The notes: generated by a model from the letters alone, not told the origin. A DNA stretch of 64,000 nt from Clostridia bacterium (GCA_910575055.1 CAJTDC010000004.1:62001-126000); one strand, 5' to 3'. Positions 1 to 9,096 are shown, numbered from the stretch's first letter. Numbers and translations are program-made.

Positions 1-1479
1 AGTGGAGGTACACTAAAATCTGAAAAAGGTTTTACATTTGCCTCTGGAAGCGGTACCTATGCGGCAGTATCTCTTTATTATGACAGTTATGATGCTGCAA
101 AACAAAAAGCAGATACTATTTCAAATGCTTTACCTGCTTATACAGGAGGGGGAAAATGGCAAATATATGTTTCTGGCACAACAGGTGACCAACTTAGACA
201 AAAAACAGGACTTGCCTGTGAAAATGTTTCTTCTACAGCAAATATGATACTGATACAATCCAATGGTAAAACAATCGCTTTGACAAACACTATTACACCA
301 CAATTTGGTGCAGCAGACAATGATGATGAAACTATTACCATAAACAACAAACAGTACAGAGGTAAAATACAACCTACTCGTGTAAACGGTGGCAGTATTG
401 TACCTGTTAATGCAGTAAATATAGAACACTATCTTTATGGTGTTTTACCTGGAGAAATGTCACCTAGTTTTGCAACAGAAGCACTCAAAGCACAAGCAGT
501 TGCTTCTCGAACATATGCTCTAAAAAAAATAGATATGAAAGCACATACTACAAGTGGTTATGACATTTGTGACGGCACACATTGCCAGTCTTATAAAGGC
601 AAGCCTTCAGAATTTGATGCTACAAATGCTGCCGTTGATGCTACAAAAGGTTTAGTAATGTATTATCAAGGAGAACCAATAGAGTCTGTATTTTTTGCTA
701 GTAGTGGAGGTTATACAGAAAACAGTGAAGATATTTGGACTTCTCCCCTCCCCTATTTAAAAGCAGTACCTGATGTATACGAAATAGACACTAACACTTG
801 GACAAAAAAATTTACTGCGGCACAGCTTACCAATTTAACAAGCTCAAAAGGTGACAATATTGGACAAGTTACAGACTTAGTATTATCTAAAATTGCATTA
901 GGAGGACGTGTACAGGAATTAAAAATAGTAGGTACAAGTGGTACAAAAGTATTGACAAAAGACCAAGTTAGAACATATTTTTCCTCTTTAAGCGGTACTT
1001 TCCCTAGTAAAATGTTCACTATAAATGGTAGAGGAAACGGTTCTAAAACAAGCGTTACTATGATTGCTCCTTCTTCTAGTCCACAAAGTTCTACAAATAC
1101 AACAACCTCATTGCCAACTGTTAGTACATTACCTGACAATACCAATGTATCTGCAGAAGAAAGCATTGCAGACAATTATGTAATAGGAAGTGACAGTGCT
1201 ATTATGACACAACCACAAACAGAAGCACTACCTAATACAACAAGTACAACAAATAGCGTAAGTGCTGCACCTACAAATGCACCACAGCGTACGGTTACTG
1301 TAACAGCAGCTTCTTCTGGCATTAGTACAAATGACGGTTCAGGTACATTTGTAATAGAAGGAAAGGGCAACGGACACGGCGGAGGTATGAGTCAAAAAGG
1401 TGCCAATGGTATGGCGGCACAAGGCTATGACTTTTTAAGTATATTGCATCATTATTATACAGATGTTACAATACAATAA
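1..1479 (+). CDS. SpoIID/LytB-domain protein (5' end outside window)
   Basis: The frame is open from base 1, so the N-terminus lies outside the window and 492 residues are visible. Family knowledge: SpoIID is a lytic transglycosylase that trims peptidoglycan during engulfment, and LytB-like relatives enhance autolysins. Seen: a SPOR-like stretch at visible residues 1-75. The SpoIID core follows, with LYGVLPGEMSPSF and the catalytic Glu near visible residue 152. The pattern H..DICDGTHCQSY near residues 182-197 matches the zinc-binding site of clostridial SpoIID. The signature GHGGGMSQKGANGMA lies near the C-terminus. A Ser/Thr/Asn/Pro-rich insertion of about 95 residues (bases 1070-1350) splits the domain just before that last motif. 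No partner from the spoIIDMP set is visible, so whether this is SpoIID itself or a vegetative paralogue is unresolved. Confidence 0.88.
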   Translation, partial: SGGTLKSEKGFTFASGSGTYAAVSLYYDSYDAAKQKADTISNALPAYTGGGKWQIYVSGTTGDQLRQKTGLACENVSSTANMILIQSNGKTIALTNTITPQFGAADNDDETITINNKQYRGKIQPTRVNGGSIVPVNAVNIEHYLYGVLPGEMSPSFATEALKAQAVASRTYALKKIDMKAHTTSGYDICDGTHCQSYKGKPSEFDATNAAVDATKGLVMYYQGEPIESVFFASSGGYTENSEDIWTSPLPYLKAVPDVYEIDTNTWTKKFTAAQLTNLTSSKGDNIGQVTDLVLSKIALGGRVQELKIVGTSGTKVLTKDQVRTYFSSLSGTFPSKMFTINGRGNGSKTSVTMIAPSSSPQSSTNTTTSLPTVSTLPDNTNVSAEESIADNYVIGSDSAIMTQPQTEALPNTTSTTNSVSAAPTNAPQRTVTVTAASSGISTNDGSGTFVIEGKGNGHGGGMSQKGANGMAAQGYDFLSILHHYYTDVTIQ

Positions 1480-1494
1480 TATATTCATAACATA

Positions 1495-1523
1495 CCCCAC
1501 ATATTTTCTGTGGGGTTTTATTT
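1495..1523 (+). terminator. Rho-independent terminator after the SpoIID-like gene
   Basis: The arms CCCCACA (1495-1501) and TGTGGGG (1509-1515) form a 7-bp stem followed by a T-rich tract. It ends only 24 bases before the queA start codon, so it may also limit read-through into queA. Confidence 0.8.
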
Positions 1524-1547
1524 ACAGATAAATTAAGGAGAAATAAT

Positions 1548-2573
1548 ATGGACAAAAAAGATTTTTATTACGAATTACCACCAGAATTAATTGCACAACA
1601 GCCTTTAAAAGACAGAGCCTCCTCTCGCCTTTTGGCATTAAATAAAAACACTGGTGAAATAGAACATAAAACATTTAAAGACATACTAAGCTATTTAAAA
1701 AAAGGTGACTGTATAGTGCTCAATGATACAAAAGTATTACCTGCACGACTGATAGGACAAAGAAAGCAAACAGGTGCAAATGTGGAGTTATTACTTTTAA
1801 CAAGAAAAGATTTGGATAAATGGGAAACACTTGTCAAACCGGGTAAAAAAGCCAAAGTTGGTGATAGAATTGTTTTTGGTGATGGCAAATTAGAAGCAGA
1901 AATACTAGAAATTATAGAAGGCGGAAATCGTATTGTACAGTTTTATTATAATGGTGTATTTGAGCAGATATTAGATGAATTAGGACAAATGCCTCTTCCT
2001 CCTTATATCACACAACAATTACAAGACAAAAACAGATACCAAACCGTTTATGCCAAACAACAAGGTTCTGCCGCTGCTCCTACTGCTGGACTACATTTTA
2101 CACCAGAACTACTGGAGCAAATAAAACAAAAAGGGGTTCACATTGCTTTTGTAACACTTCACGTAGGTTTAGGCACATTTCGCCCTGTAAAAGAACAAAA
2201 CATACTAGACCATCAAATGCACTCTGAATATTATGTTGTAGAAAAACAACAGGCAGATATCATAAACAATGCCAAAAAAGCAGGAGGTAGAATTATTGCA
2301 GTAGGTACAACAAGCACTAGAACATTAGAAAGCATAGCAGATGAAAATGGTTTTATAACACATTGCAGTGGCTGGACAAATATATTTTTATATCCTCCCT
2401 ATCGTTTTAAAACTATAGACTGTTTAATTACAAATTTTCATTTGCCCAAGTCTACGCTAATTATGTTAGTATCTGCACTTGCTGGCAGAGAAAATGTACT
2501 AAATGCTTATGCTGTTGCTGTTGCTGAAAAATATCGCTTTTTTAGCTTTGGTGACGCAATGTTTATTCATTAA
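1548..2573 (+). CDS. queA: S-adenosylmethionine:tRNA ribosyltransferase-isomerase
   Basis: QueA transfers and isomerises the ribosyl group of SAM onto preQ1 at position 34 of tRNA to give epoxyqueuosine, the penultimate step of queuosine synthesis, in the cytoplasm. The 341-residue length is normal for the family. Diagnostic motifs are [11 protein letters not shown] (58-68), AAPTAGLHF (176-184) and HVGLGTFRP (205-213). The ATG at 1548 has AAGGAG seven bases upstream. No promoter is obvious between the preceding terminator and the gene, so transcription probably reads through from the SpoIID-like gene or starts within it. The neighbour is not functionally related. Elsewhere in the window queT, under a preQ1 riboswitch, would supply the precursor. 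Confidence 0.96.
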   Translation: MDKKDFYYELPPELIAQQPLKDRASSRLLALNKNTGEIEHKTFKDILSYLKKGDCIVLNDTKVLPARLIGQRKQTGANVELLLLTRKDLDKWETLVKPGKKAKVGDRIVFGDGKLEAEILEIIEGGNRIVQFYYNGVFEQILDELGQMPLPPYITQQLQDKNRYQTVYAKQQGSAAAPTAGLHFTPELLEQIKQKGVHIAFVTLHVGLGTFRPVKEQNILDHQMHSEYYVVEKQQADIINNAKKAGGRIIAVGTTSTRTLESIADENGFITHCSGWTNIFLYPPYRFKTIDCLITNFHLPKSTLIMLVSALAGRENVLNAYAVAVAEKYRFFSFGDAMFIH

Positions 2574-2585
2574 AATATAAAACAA

Positions 2586-2617
2586 AAAAAGCCGCAAAAA
2601 CATTACGGCTTTTTTAT
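2586..2617. terminator. Bidirectional terminator between queA and pheT
   Basis: The arms AAAAAGCCG (2586-2594) and CGGCTTTTT (2606-2614) form a symmetric hairpin with A- and T-tracts on opposite sides. It can end both the queA transcript (plus) and the pheT transcript (minus). Confidence 0.85.
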
Positions 2618-2629
2618 TTTATTACACTA

Positions 2630-5029
2630 TTATTTATCTCTTAACTGTGCCTGCAACTGACTTGACAAATGCTCCAATATTTGTTTCATTGCTTCTGTAA
2701 CATCTTGTTCTACTAATGTTTTATCTGCTGCTCTAAATGTAATAGAATATGCTACAGATTTCAAACCTTTTCCTATTTGTTTGCCTTGATATACATCAAA
2801 AAGTTTAACACTTTCTAAATATTGTCCTGCGTTTTGTTTAATCACATTTTCAATTTGTTTCACTGTAACATCTTCTGAAACTACCATAGCAATATCTCTT
2901 GTTACTGCTGGGAATTTTGGCAATGCTTTATATTCTTTTACCAAATCTGCATATGCTATTACTTCTGGCATATTGATAACTGCAATATATACTTTTGTAC
3001 CTATATCATAGTTAGAAGCAATTTGTGGGTGCAGTTCTCCCACATAACCGAACTGTTTGCCTTCTACACAAATAGAAGCTGTTCTTCCTGTGTGCATATG
3101 AGCAATCGTTTTTTCTGTAGCATATTCTACTTTTTCACTCATACCCAGCACTTCAAACATTTTTTCTACAATACCCTTTATATCATAAAAATCCATATTG
3201 CCATACATACCTATTGTAAGTGTACTAATTTCATCAGGCAATTCTACTACTGGTACTGCCTTTGGTAAATATACTTTTGCAATTTCAAACAATCCAGCAC
3301 TTTCATTTCTTCTATTATAGTTTGTAGCAAGAGAAGTTAATATTGCATTGAGTGTTGTGGTTCTCATAATGCTATAATCTTCTCCCAAAGGATTTGATAT
3401 GGTAACTGTTTTTCTCAAATTACTATCTTTTGCAATATTGAGTTTATCAAACACTTTAGGGCTTTCAAAACTAAATGTCATTGCTTCACACAATCCACTT
3501 GAAATCATATTTTGTTTTACCATTGCTGTAATAATTTGACTACGACTTCTTTTTCCTACTGTAGGAGTACCTGCTGCTAATGTTGGTTCGATTTTATCAT
3601 AGCCATAAAATCTCGCAACTTCTTCTGCCAAATCTGCTTGTGCTTCTAAATCTGGTCGGAATGTTGGCACAACAACTGTATGATTTTTTTCATCTACTTT
3701 TAACTCTATTCTCTCAAATATTTCTTTCATTTGTTGCTCTGAAACATTTGTACCAAGCAATTTATTTATTTTTTCTGGAGAATAGCTAAGTGTCCAGCTT
3801 TCTCTTTTATTAGGGTAGCAATCTACTACGCCCTCTACAACTTCTCCTGCACCTAACATTTCTACTAACTGAGCTGCTCTATTTACTGCTTCTAATGCGA
3901 TATTAGGGTCAAGTCCTTTTTCATATTTACTAGAAGCATCTGTTCTCAATCCCAATTTTTTGGCAGTTACTCTAATATTAGAGCCGTGAAATGTTGCAGA
4001 CTCGAATAATATTGCTTCTGCATTTTCATTAATTTTAGAATTTTCACCACCCATAACACCAGCAACTGCTACTGCTTTTTGTGGGTCTGAAATCACAAGC
4101 ATAGAACTATCCAAATTTCTTACATTGCCGTCCAATGTTGTAATTTGTTCTCCATCATTGGCATTTCTGACAATAATTTTTCTTTCTGCAATACAGTCAA
4201 TGTCAAATGCGTGCATAGGCTGTCCCATTTCTATCATAACATAGTTTGTAATATCTACAATATTGTTGATAGGACGTACTCCTGCTGCTCTCAATCTTTT
4301 TCTCATCCACAAAGGAGAAGGCTCAATTTTTACATTTTTTACTACTCTTGCAGCATATCTTGGGCAAAGTTGTGGATTTTTAATTTCTACTGAAATATAA
4401 TCAGAAGCATTTCCTCCTGCTTTTTGTTGTACTTCAATTTTGGGGTAGTGAAATGGTATTTGATATGTTGCTGCTGCCTCTCTTGCAATGCCTAACACAC
4501 TAAAGCAATCTGGTCTATTTGATGTGATTTCAAATTCTACTACATCATCTTTTATTCCCCATACATCTATTACATTTTTACCTAATTCTACTGCTTCTGG
4601 AAATACATAAATACCATTTTCGCAAGCCTCTGGAAAATCGTGTAAATCAAATCCCAGTTCTTGTATAGAGCAAAGCATACCTTCTGAAAGTATTCCTCTC
4701 AAACTACCAGAATGAATTTCCACACCATTGGCTATTTTAGAATTATCCAATGCAACAGGTACATAATCGCCTTCTTTTAAATTTGTTGCACCTGTTACAA
4801 TTTGCAATTCTCTTTGTTTTCCTACATCTACTGTTGTAATAACTAATTTATCTGCATCTGGGTGCTTTACTATTTTTTTAATTTGTCCTGTTACAACATT
4901 TTCAATATCACCGCCTATAGTGGTATATCCCTCCACTTTTGAGCCTGTTAATGTAATATCTTCTATAAATTGTTTTATGTCTGCTGTGACATCTGTATAT
5001 TCTTTCAACCATAACATTGGTACGTCCAT
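2630..5029 (-). CDS. pheT: Phenylalanine--tRNA ligase beta subunit
   Basis: This is the beta subunit of the alpha2-beta2 phenylalanyl-tRNA synthetase, which binds tRNA and edits mischarged tyrosine. The 799-residue length is typical. Domains in order: an EMAP-type tRNA-binding fold at about 40-150 (IKKIVKHPDADKL, VTGATNL), the B3/B4 editing region at about 205-390, B5, the catalytic-like core, and a C-terminal anticodon-binding FDX-ACB domain (LPKFPAVTRDIAMVV) over roughly the last 95 residues. An upstream in-frame codon would add 13 residues, but the ATG at 5029 is chosen because AAAGGAG lies just before it and it starts the normal N-terminus (MDVPMLWLKEY). It follows pheS by 143 bases and shares its T-box. 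Confidence 0.96.
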   Translation of the reverse strand: MDVPMLWLKEYTDVTADIKQFIEDITLTGSKVEGYTTIGGDIENVVTGQIKKIVKHPDADKLVITTVDVGKQRELQIVTGATNLKEGDYVPVALDNSKIANGVEIHSGSLRGILSEGMLCSIQELGFDLHDFPEACENGIYVFPEAVELGKNVIDVWGIKDDVVEFEITSNRPDCFSVLGIAREAAATYQIPFHYPKIEVQQKAGGNASDYISVEIKNPQLCPRYAARVVKNVKIEPSPLWMRKRLRAAGVRPINNIVDITNYVMIEMGQPMHAFDIDCIAERKIIVRNANDGEQITTLDGNVRNLDSSMLVISDPQKAVAVAGVMGGENSKINENAEAILFESATFHGSNIRVTAKKLGLRTDASSKYEKGLDPNIALEAVNRAAQLVEMLGAGEVVEGVVDCYPNKRESWTLSYSPEKINKLLGTNVSEQQMKEIFERIELKVDEKNHTVVVPTFRPDLEAQADLAEEVARFYGYDKIEPTLAAGTPTVGKRSRSQIITAMVKQNMISSGLCEAMTFSFESPKVFDKLNIAKDSNLRKTVTISNPLGEDYSIMRTTTLNAILTSLATNYNRRNESAGLFEIAKVYLPKAVPVVELPDEISTLTIGMYGNMDFYDIKGIVEKMFEVLGMSEKVEYATEKTIAHMHTGRTASICVEGKQFGYVGELHPQIASNYDIGTKVYIAVINMPEVIAYADLVKEYKALPKFPAVTRDIAMVVSEDVTVKQIENVIKQNAGQYLESVKLFDVYQGKQIGKGLKSVAYSITFRAADKTLVEQDVTEAMKQILEHLSSQLQAQLRDK

Positions 5030-5172
5030 ATTTTTATCTCCTTTCTTAAATTGAGTGCTACCCCTCAAACTTCCAAAAACCTTTTCAAAGGCTTAACTTA
5101 AATTTTAAATGTAAAACTTCATTTTGTTATTTTTGCTTCCATTTATGAAATTACTTTTTTTAATAAAGTAAT

Positions 5173-6192
5173 TTAAAATTGTTTTAAGAATTTTACATCA
5201 TTTTCAAAAAGCAATCTCAAATCTGTAATACCATATCTTTGCATTGCTACTCTTTCTAATCCCATACCAAAAGCAAAACCGCTATATTCTTCTGGGTCAA
5301 TACCAGACATTTTCAACACTTTAGGGTGTACCATACCACAGCCCAACAGTTCAATATATCCTTCTCCTTTACAAACACGGCAACCTTTTCCGCCACAAGC
5401 AAAACAAGTTACGTCCATTTCTGCACTTGGTTCTGTAAATGGGAAATGATGTGGTCTAAAACGTACTTTTACATTTTCTCCGAACAATTCTTTTGCAAAT
5501 ACTGCCAATGCTCCCTTTAAATCTCCCATAGTAATGCCTTTATCTACCACTAAACCTTCCAACTGATGGAATACTGGGGAGTGTGTGGCATCTACTTCAT
5601 CAGAACGGTATACTGTACCTGGACAAACTACCCTTATAGGCAATTTCCCTTTTTCCATTACTCTTACCTGTACAGGTGATGTTTGTGTTCTCAAAAGTAT
5701 ATCTCCATTTACATAAAATGTATCTTGTTCATCTTTTGCAGGATGGTCTTTTGGTATATTTAATGCCTCAAAATTATAATAATCTTTTTCTACATCTGGG
5801 CCTTCTGCAATTTCATATCCCATACCTATAAAAATATCAGAAATTTCATCAATTACAATGCTCATAGGGTGTTTATGGCCACATTCACATTTTCTACCTG
5901 GCATAGTAACATCTATTTTTTCTGCTTCCAATTTTATCTGCTGTTCTACTGCTAAAATATGTTTTTTTGCTTCTTCTAATTTTTTCTCAATATCTTGTCT
6001 TACTTCATTAGCAAGCTGTCCTATTACAGGCCTTTCTTCTTTAGAAAGTTTTCCCATTTCTTTCAATACTGCTGTCAATTCTCCCTTTTTTCCCAAAAGT
6101 TTTACTTTTGCTTCTTCTAATTCTTTCATTTGTTTTATTTCACTTAGTGTTGTCAATGCTTTGTTATGAATTTCTTTTAACTTTTGTTTCAT
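5173..6192 (-). CDS. pheS: Phenylalanine--tRNA ligase alpha subunit
   Basis: This is the catalytic alpha subunit of the class II phenylalanyl-tRNA synthetase. The 339-residue length matches the bacterial family. An N-terminal coiled coil (about 1-85) is followed by the class II core: motif 2 region [18 protein letters not shown], a cysteine-rich loop ([13 protein letters not shown]), and motif 3 ([14 protein letters not shown]) near the C-terminus. A longer reading frame extends 43 codons upstream into the T-box leader and is artefactual. The ATG at 6192 has AGGAG ten bases upstream. It is the first gene of the pheST unit. Confidence 0.97.
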   Translation of the reverse strand: MKQKLKEIHNKALTTLSEIKQMKELEEAKVKLLGKKGELTAVLKEMGKLSKEERPVIGQLANEVRQDIEKKLEEAKKHILAVEQQIKLEAEKIDVTMPGRKCECGHKHPMSIVIDEISDIFIGMGYEIAEGPDVEKDYYNFEALNIPKDHPAKDEQDTFYVNGDILLRTQTSPVQVRVMEKGKLPIRVVCPGTVYRSDEVDATHSPVFHQLEGLVVDKGITMGDLKGALAVFAKELFGENVKVRFRPHHFPFTEPSAEMDVTCFACGGKGCRVCKGEGYIELLGCGMVHPKVLKMSGIDPEEYSGFAFGMGLERVAMQRYGITDLRLLFENDVKFLKQF

Positions 6193-6210
6193 ATCATTTA
6201 CACTCCTTCT

Positions 6211-6485
6211 AAAAATAAAAAAAACATTCTTCCCAAAAGGGACGAATGTTATTGTTTTCCGTGGTACCACCCAAATTCCTGCACACAAAAAGGTACAGGC
6301 ACTCTTTACTGTATAACGCACAGCACACGGATTTTCCTACTTGATTAAAAAATGGTTCAAAAAATCAGCTCCAGCGGGAACTTCGACAATCTGTTTCATC
6401 AAAAATGCTTTCAGCCGATGACATTTTCTCTCTGTGATAACAGCACTGTTTACTTTTCGCTTTCATTGCTTTTATCTTATTGATA
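6211..6485 (-). promoter_or_regulatory. T-box leader, phenylalanine-specific (pheS)
   Basis: On the minus strand the leader carries the T-box core GGGTGGTACCACGG (6259-6272). A terminator hairpin follows, with arms AACATTC and GAATGTT (6223-6250 on the plus strand) and then a long U-tract. In stem I an AGTA element precedes a likely specifier triplet UUC (reverse complement of 6378-6380), the Phe codon expected for pheS. Uncharged tRNA-Phe should stabilise the antiterminator and allow pheST transcription. Confidence 0.9.
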
Positions 6486-6493
6486 ATGAAATT

Positions 6494-6521
6494 ATTTTAT
6501 CACATTTTTAATACTTGTCAA
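6494..6521 (-). promoter_or_regulatory. Sigma-A promoter of pheS T-box transcript
   Basis: On the minus strand, TTGACA (6516-6521) and TAAAAT (6494-6499) are separated by 16 bases, placing the start at about 6485, just ahead of the T-box leader. Confidence 0.8.
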
Positions 6522-6559
6522 TATTGTTTTTTAAAAATATAATATTGTTTAAAATATTT

Positions 6560-6588
6560 TAGACAATTTCAACAGTTTATGATATAGT
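6560..6588 (+). promoter_or_regulatory. Promoter of first zinc-ribbon gene
   Basis: TAGACA (6560-6565), a 17-base spacer and TATAGT (6583-6588). The same hexamers and spacing recur before the second zinc-ribbon gene, which supports both calls. Confidence 0.7.
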
Positions 6589-6648
6589 ATTATTATGTTT
6601 TTTATTTGAATAAACAAAAGATATGATTTTTAGGAGGAATAAAATATT

Positions 6649-6993
6649 ATGGCAAAAAGATGTCCCCATTGTGGTCACGTTATTGAAGATGAAGAAAAAT
6701 TGTTCTGTCCTAGCTGCGGAGAACTCATTGACAGAAAAATAAGCGACAATTTAAAGTTGCTCAATGAAATTGACAAAACTCTTGATGATTACAAACAGTC
6801 ACAATCAACAAATTACAACAAATCAAAAAAACAAACACCACAAAATATAAACACGACACAACGCAGAAGAAATGATGATGATGATTACATACCTATCAAA
6901 AAATCAGTTCCCCCTAAAAAAAGCAGTAATTCTATGTTGATATTAATTATTATTATTATTGTTGTTGTCATATTAAAATTTTTACTGTTTTAG
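6649..6993 (+). CDS. Zinc-ribbon protein with C-terminal membrane anchor (copy 1)
   Basis: Function unknown. The 114-residue protein begins with a four-cysteine zinc ribbon: CPHCGH and CPSCGE separated by about 15 residues. A charged, Asn/Lys/Gln-rich linker follows, with an Asp run (RRNDDDDYIP). The last 20 residues are a single very hydrophobic helix of Ile and Val. That layout suggests a tail-anchored protein whose zinc ribbon faces the cytoplasm. TAGGAGG precedes the ATG. A paralogue of nearly the same size lies 139 bases downstream with its own matching promoter, so the pair looks like a tandem gene duplication. Zinc-ribbon/TM proteins of this kind are common in clostridia and often lack an assigned role. 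Confidence 0.85.
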   Translation: MAKRCPHCGHVIEDEEKLFCPSCGELIDRKISDNLKLLNEIDKTLDDYKQSQSTNYNKSKKQTPQNINTTQRRRNDDDDYIPIKKSVPPKKSSNSMLILIIIIIVVVILKFLLF

Positions 6994-7025
6994 TGATTAT
7001 TTTTGTCCCCTTTTTTAAAATAATT

Positions 7026-7054
7026 TAGACAATTTTAACAAATTATGCTATAGT
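7026..7054 (+). promoter_or_regulatory. Promoter of second zinc-ribbon gene
   Basis: TAGACA (7026-7031), a 17-base spacer and TATAGT (7049-7054). This is a near-identical copy of the promoter at 6560-6588. Confidence 0.7.
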
Positions 7055-7131
7055 ATTACTATAAAAATAATATGTAGTATTACTATGATTTTAATTTCTG
7101 CAAACACTTATTTCACTTAGGAGGAATACAT

Positions 7132-7464
7132 ATGGCAAAAAAATGTTCTCACTGTGGCTTTTCTATTGATGACAACGAAAAAATATTCTGTCCCAACTGC
7201 GGAGAATTTATTGACAAAGAATTAAATTTAATCAAAAATCTTGACAAAACATTAGATACATACGAAAAAAACGAACAAAAAGCGGTAACAGAAAAACCCA
7301 AAAAAACAGAAGTAAAACAAGTAGCCCATCACAAATATGATGATGACGATAGCGAAATAGCAAAATTGAAAAAAACATCTTCAGGCGGTATCAATACCAC
7401 ATTTATTATTATTATTGCTGTCATTATTGTGATTGCAATAATATTAAAATTCGTATTATTTTAA
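7132..7464 (+). CDS. Zinc-ribbon protein with C-terminal membrane anchor (copy 2)
   Basis: Paralogue of the preceding gene (110 residues) with the same architecture: a ribbon of CSHCGF and CPNCGE, a shared NLDKTLD segment in the linker, an Asp-rich patch (KYDDDDSE), and a terminal Ile/Val helix ending LKFVLF (copy 1 ends LKFLLF). AGGAGG lies before the ATG. The two ends of the protein are conserved between the copies while the linker has diverged, as expected if the ribbon and the anchor carry the function. It has its own promoter and ends at a strong terminator. No function is assigned. Confidence 0.85.
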   Translation: MAKKCSHCGFSIDDNEKIFCPNCGEFIDKELNLIKNLDKTLDTYEKNEQKAVTEKPKKTEVKQVAHHKYDDDDSEIAKLKKTSSGGINTTFIIIIAVIIVIAIILKFVLF

Positions 7465-7471
7465 ATAACAA

Positions 7472-7499
7472 AAAGCACTCACTTTTTAGTGAGTGCTTT
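7472..7499 (+). terminator. Terminator after zinc-ribbon pair
   Basis: The perfect 12-bp arms AAAGCACTCACT (7472-7483) and AGTGAGTGCTTT (7488-7499) enclose a TTTT loop. The same stem sequence reappears in the terminator after the DAHP synthase gene. Confidence 0.85.
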
Positions 7500-7733
7500 G
7501 CTTATCAAAAAACATTGAGAGCGTTGCTCTCAAACTCTTACTTCTTTCTTAAAAGAAAGAAGCAAAGAATTTTAAACGGAAACTTCGTTTCCTTAAAAAT
7601 ATTGATTTTATAATGAAAAATGACAGTTTTTCAAAAAAATTTGCAATGTATAAAATGTCCAATGAACATTTGTACTGTATCAACCGAAGCGTAACGCAGA
7701 CTGTACGAAGTCCACAAAAAAACTTTATTATTA
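7500..7733 (+). repeat. Dispersed multi-hairpin repeat, copy A
   Basis: This segment is highly similar to the reverse complement of 56344-56661 (copy B). The best block is about 110 bases (7515-7626). It contains a chain of small perfect hairpins: GAGAGC/GCTCTC (7517-7531), CTTCTTTCTT/AAGAAAGAAG (7541-7562) and GGAAAC/GTTTCC (7578-7592). A later block (7656-7725) with ACCGAAGCG and AGACTGTACGAA also matches. Copy A lacks an internal segment of roughly 85 bases present in copy B. It ends at the stop codon of the S41 gene. The short reading frames inside it are not credible genes. Confidence 0.85.
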
Positions 7734-9014
7734 TAATTGTTTTTTTATTGCATCAATACAAGTCTGCAAATAGGTTTTTCCTTGTTCTACCCAAATATCT
7801 GGTTCTGTACCGAATTCTTGGCTATTGGTACCGTCTGCTGTTGTACCATAAATAGGGCTATATCTTACAATAATGCCACTGTTAGGTAACAATATAGGCA
7901 AAGGGTCACTTCCTATACCATCTCCTCCTGTTCTTTCTCCTACCAATGTGGCAAAACCTGTTGCCTTTGAAAACATTGCCGCATATTCAGAAGAAGAAAA
8001 CACAGTTTCATTTACTAATATCCACAATTTTCCTTTTAACATTTTTTGTTTTTGACTTGGCTGTATAAAATACACACTCTCTAGCATCAAATCCAATTCT
8101 TTTAAATCCTCTTGATTGATTTTAGGCAGTTTAGGCAATTTTGAACTACTCTCAAAACCATCTTCTCCAAAAAACTGCATATTATATTCCCCTGACTGCA
8201 TCAACTCATATACTTTGGTATAAAGTATTTTATCTATATTTGGTGCTGCAATCAAATCATTAAAATAAAACATACCGCCTCCACCATTTTCTGTAAAATC
8301 AAATATTACATTATCATAGTATTGTACCTGTTTATAAAAATCAAAAAGTTTCTTTTTATCTTCTTCATAATATCCCATATCAAAACTACCTACATAAATA
8401 TAAGCAATTTTTCCTTTTTCTATTATTTTTGTTTCTACATTACTACGCTTTTGTGTATTTTGCTGTGTAGTACTTTTTTGCATAATAGGCAGCATTTTAT
8501 TTTTTAATGCAGTATATGCTTTTTTTGCTTTTTCATCCGCATATACTTTTCTAATTTTTTCCATTTGCTCCCAATAAAATTCAGGTACACCTGTAGTATC
8601 ACTATAGCTTTTTACAAACCAATCATAATCAAAAGGAGAAATAGTTGACAAATGCCCTACCATATGAGATTGATTTGTAAAACGGTTTACTATGGTATAA
8701 AATTCAAAATCTGTTTTACTGTTTTCAATTTCTTTTATTGCTTTTTGATATTCTTGTTCTAAATCTACATTGTACATTCTTTTTAACATATTTATGTAAG
8801 GATAGTTTTGCTGTAATGTTTGATACAAATATTCCATATCCTGCAATTTTTGCTCTTTTGTCAAATTATACCAATTATCATTACTATTTTGTATATATGC
8901 ACTTTGTACATTGTATTGCTCTATATTTTGTGTAGTATTTGTAAACTGTTGTGCTGGCACTGTAATTGTTGTAAATATCATAGACAATGCTAACACCATT
9001 GAAAAAAGTTTCAT
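7731..9014 (-). CDS. Secreted S41-family peptidase-like protein
   Basis: The 427-residue protein has a signal peptide (about 1-21, ending VPAQQ), a helical N-terminal region and a C-terminal S41 (tail-specific protease) fold at about 195-415. The nucleophile region is NETVFSSSEYAAM (335-347), with a candidate Ser in the triple serine. It is followed by GERTGGDGIGSDP and by FDFTENGGGG (238-247), both typical of S41 cores. No PDZ domain is evident, as in the lipoprotein-like S41 group rather than CtpA. GAGGAG lies ten bases upstream of the ATG at 9014. The gene appears monocistronic, and its 3' end abuts repeat copy A. The natural substrate is unknown. Confidence 0.8.
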   Translation of the reverse strand: MKLFSMVLALSMIFTTITVPAQQFTNTTQNIEQYNVQSAYIQNSNDNWYNLTKEQKLQDMEYLYQTLQQNYPYINMLKRMYNVDLEQEYQKAIKEIENSKTDFEFYTIVNRFTNQSHMVGHLSTISPFDYDWFVKSYSDTTGVPEFYWEQMEKIRKVYADEKAKKAYTALKNKMLPIMQKSTTQQNTQKRSNVETKIIEKGKIAYIYVGSFDMGYYEEDKKKLFDFYKQVQYYDNVIFDFTENGGGGMFYFNDLIAAPNIDKILYTKVYELMQSGEYNMQFFGEDGFESSSKLPKLPKINQEDLKELDLMLESVYFIQPSQKQKMLKGKLWILVNETVFSSSEYAAMFSKATGFATLVGERTGGDGIGSDPLPILLPNSGIIVRYSPIYGTTADGTNSQEFGTEPDIWVEQGKTYLQTCIDAIKKQL

Positions 9015-9096
9015 ATGTTTTTACTCCTCTCCCATTTTTATAACAGTATAACACTTTTTACAAACAAATGTTATAAAATTTTATTTTTTTGAAACA

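Noticed and set aside
5030-5172. Possible regulatory element between pheS and pheT
   Set aside because: A weak AT hairpin (AAATTACTTT/AAAGTAATTT) near the pheS stop lacks a U-tract; I could not support any function.
7613-7855. Plus-strand reading frame of 80 codons
   Set aside because: Lies inside repeat copy A and runs antisense into the S41 gene; no start signal.
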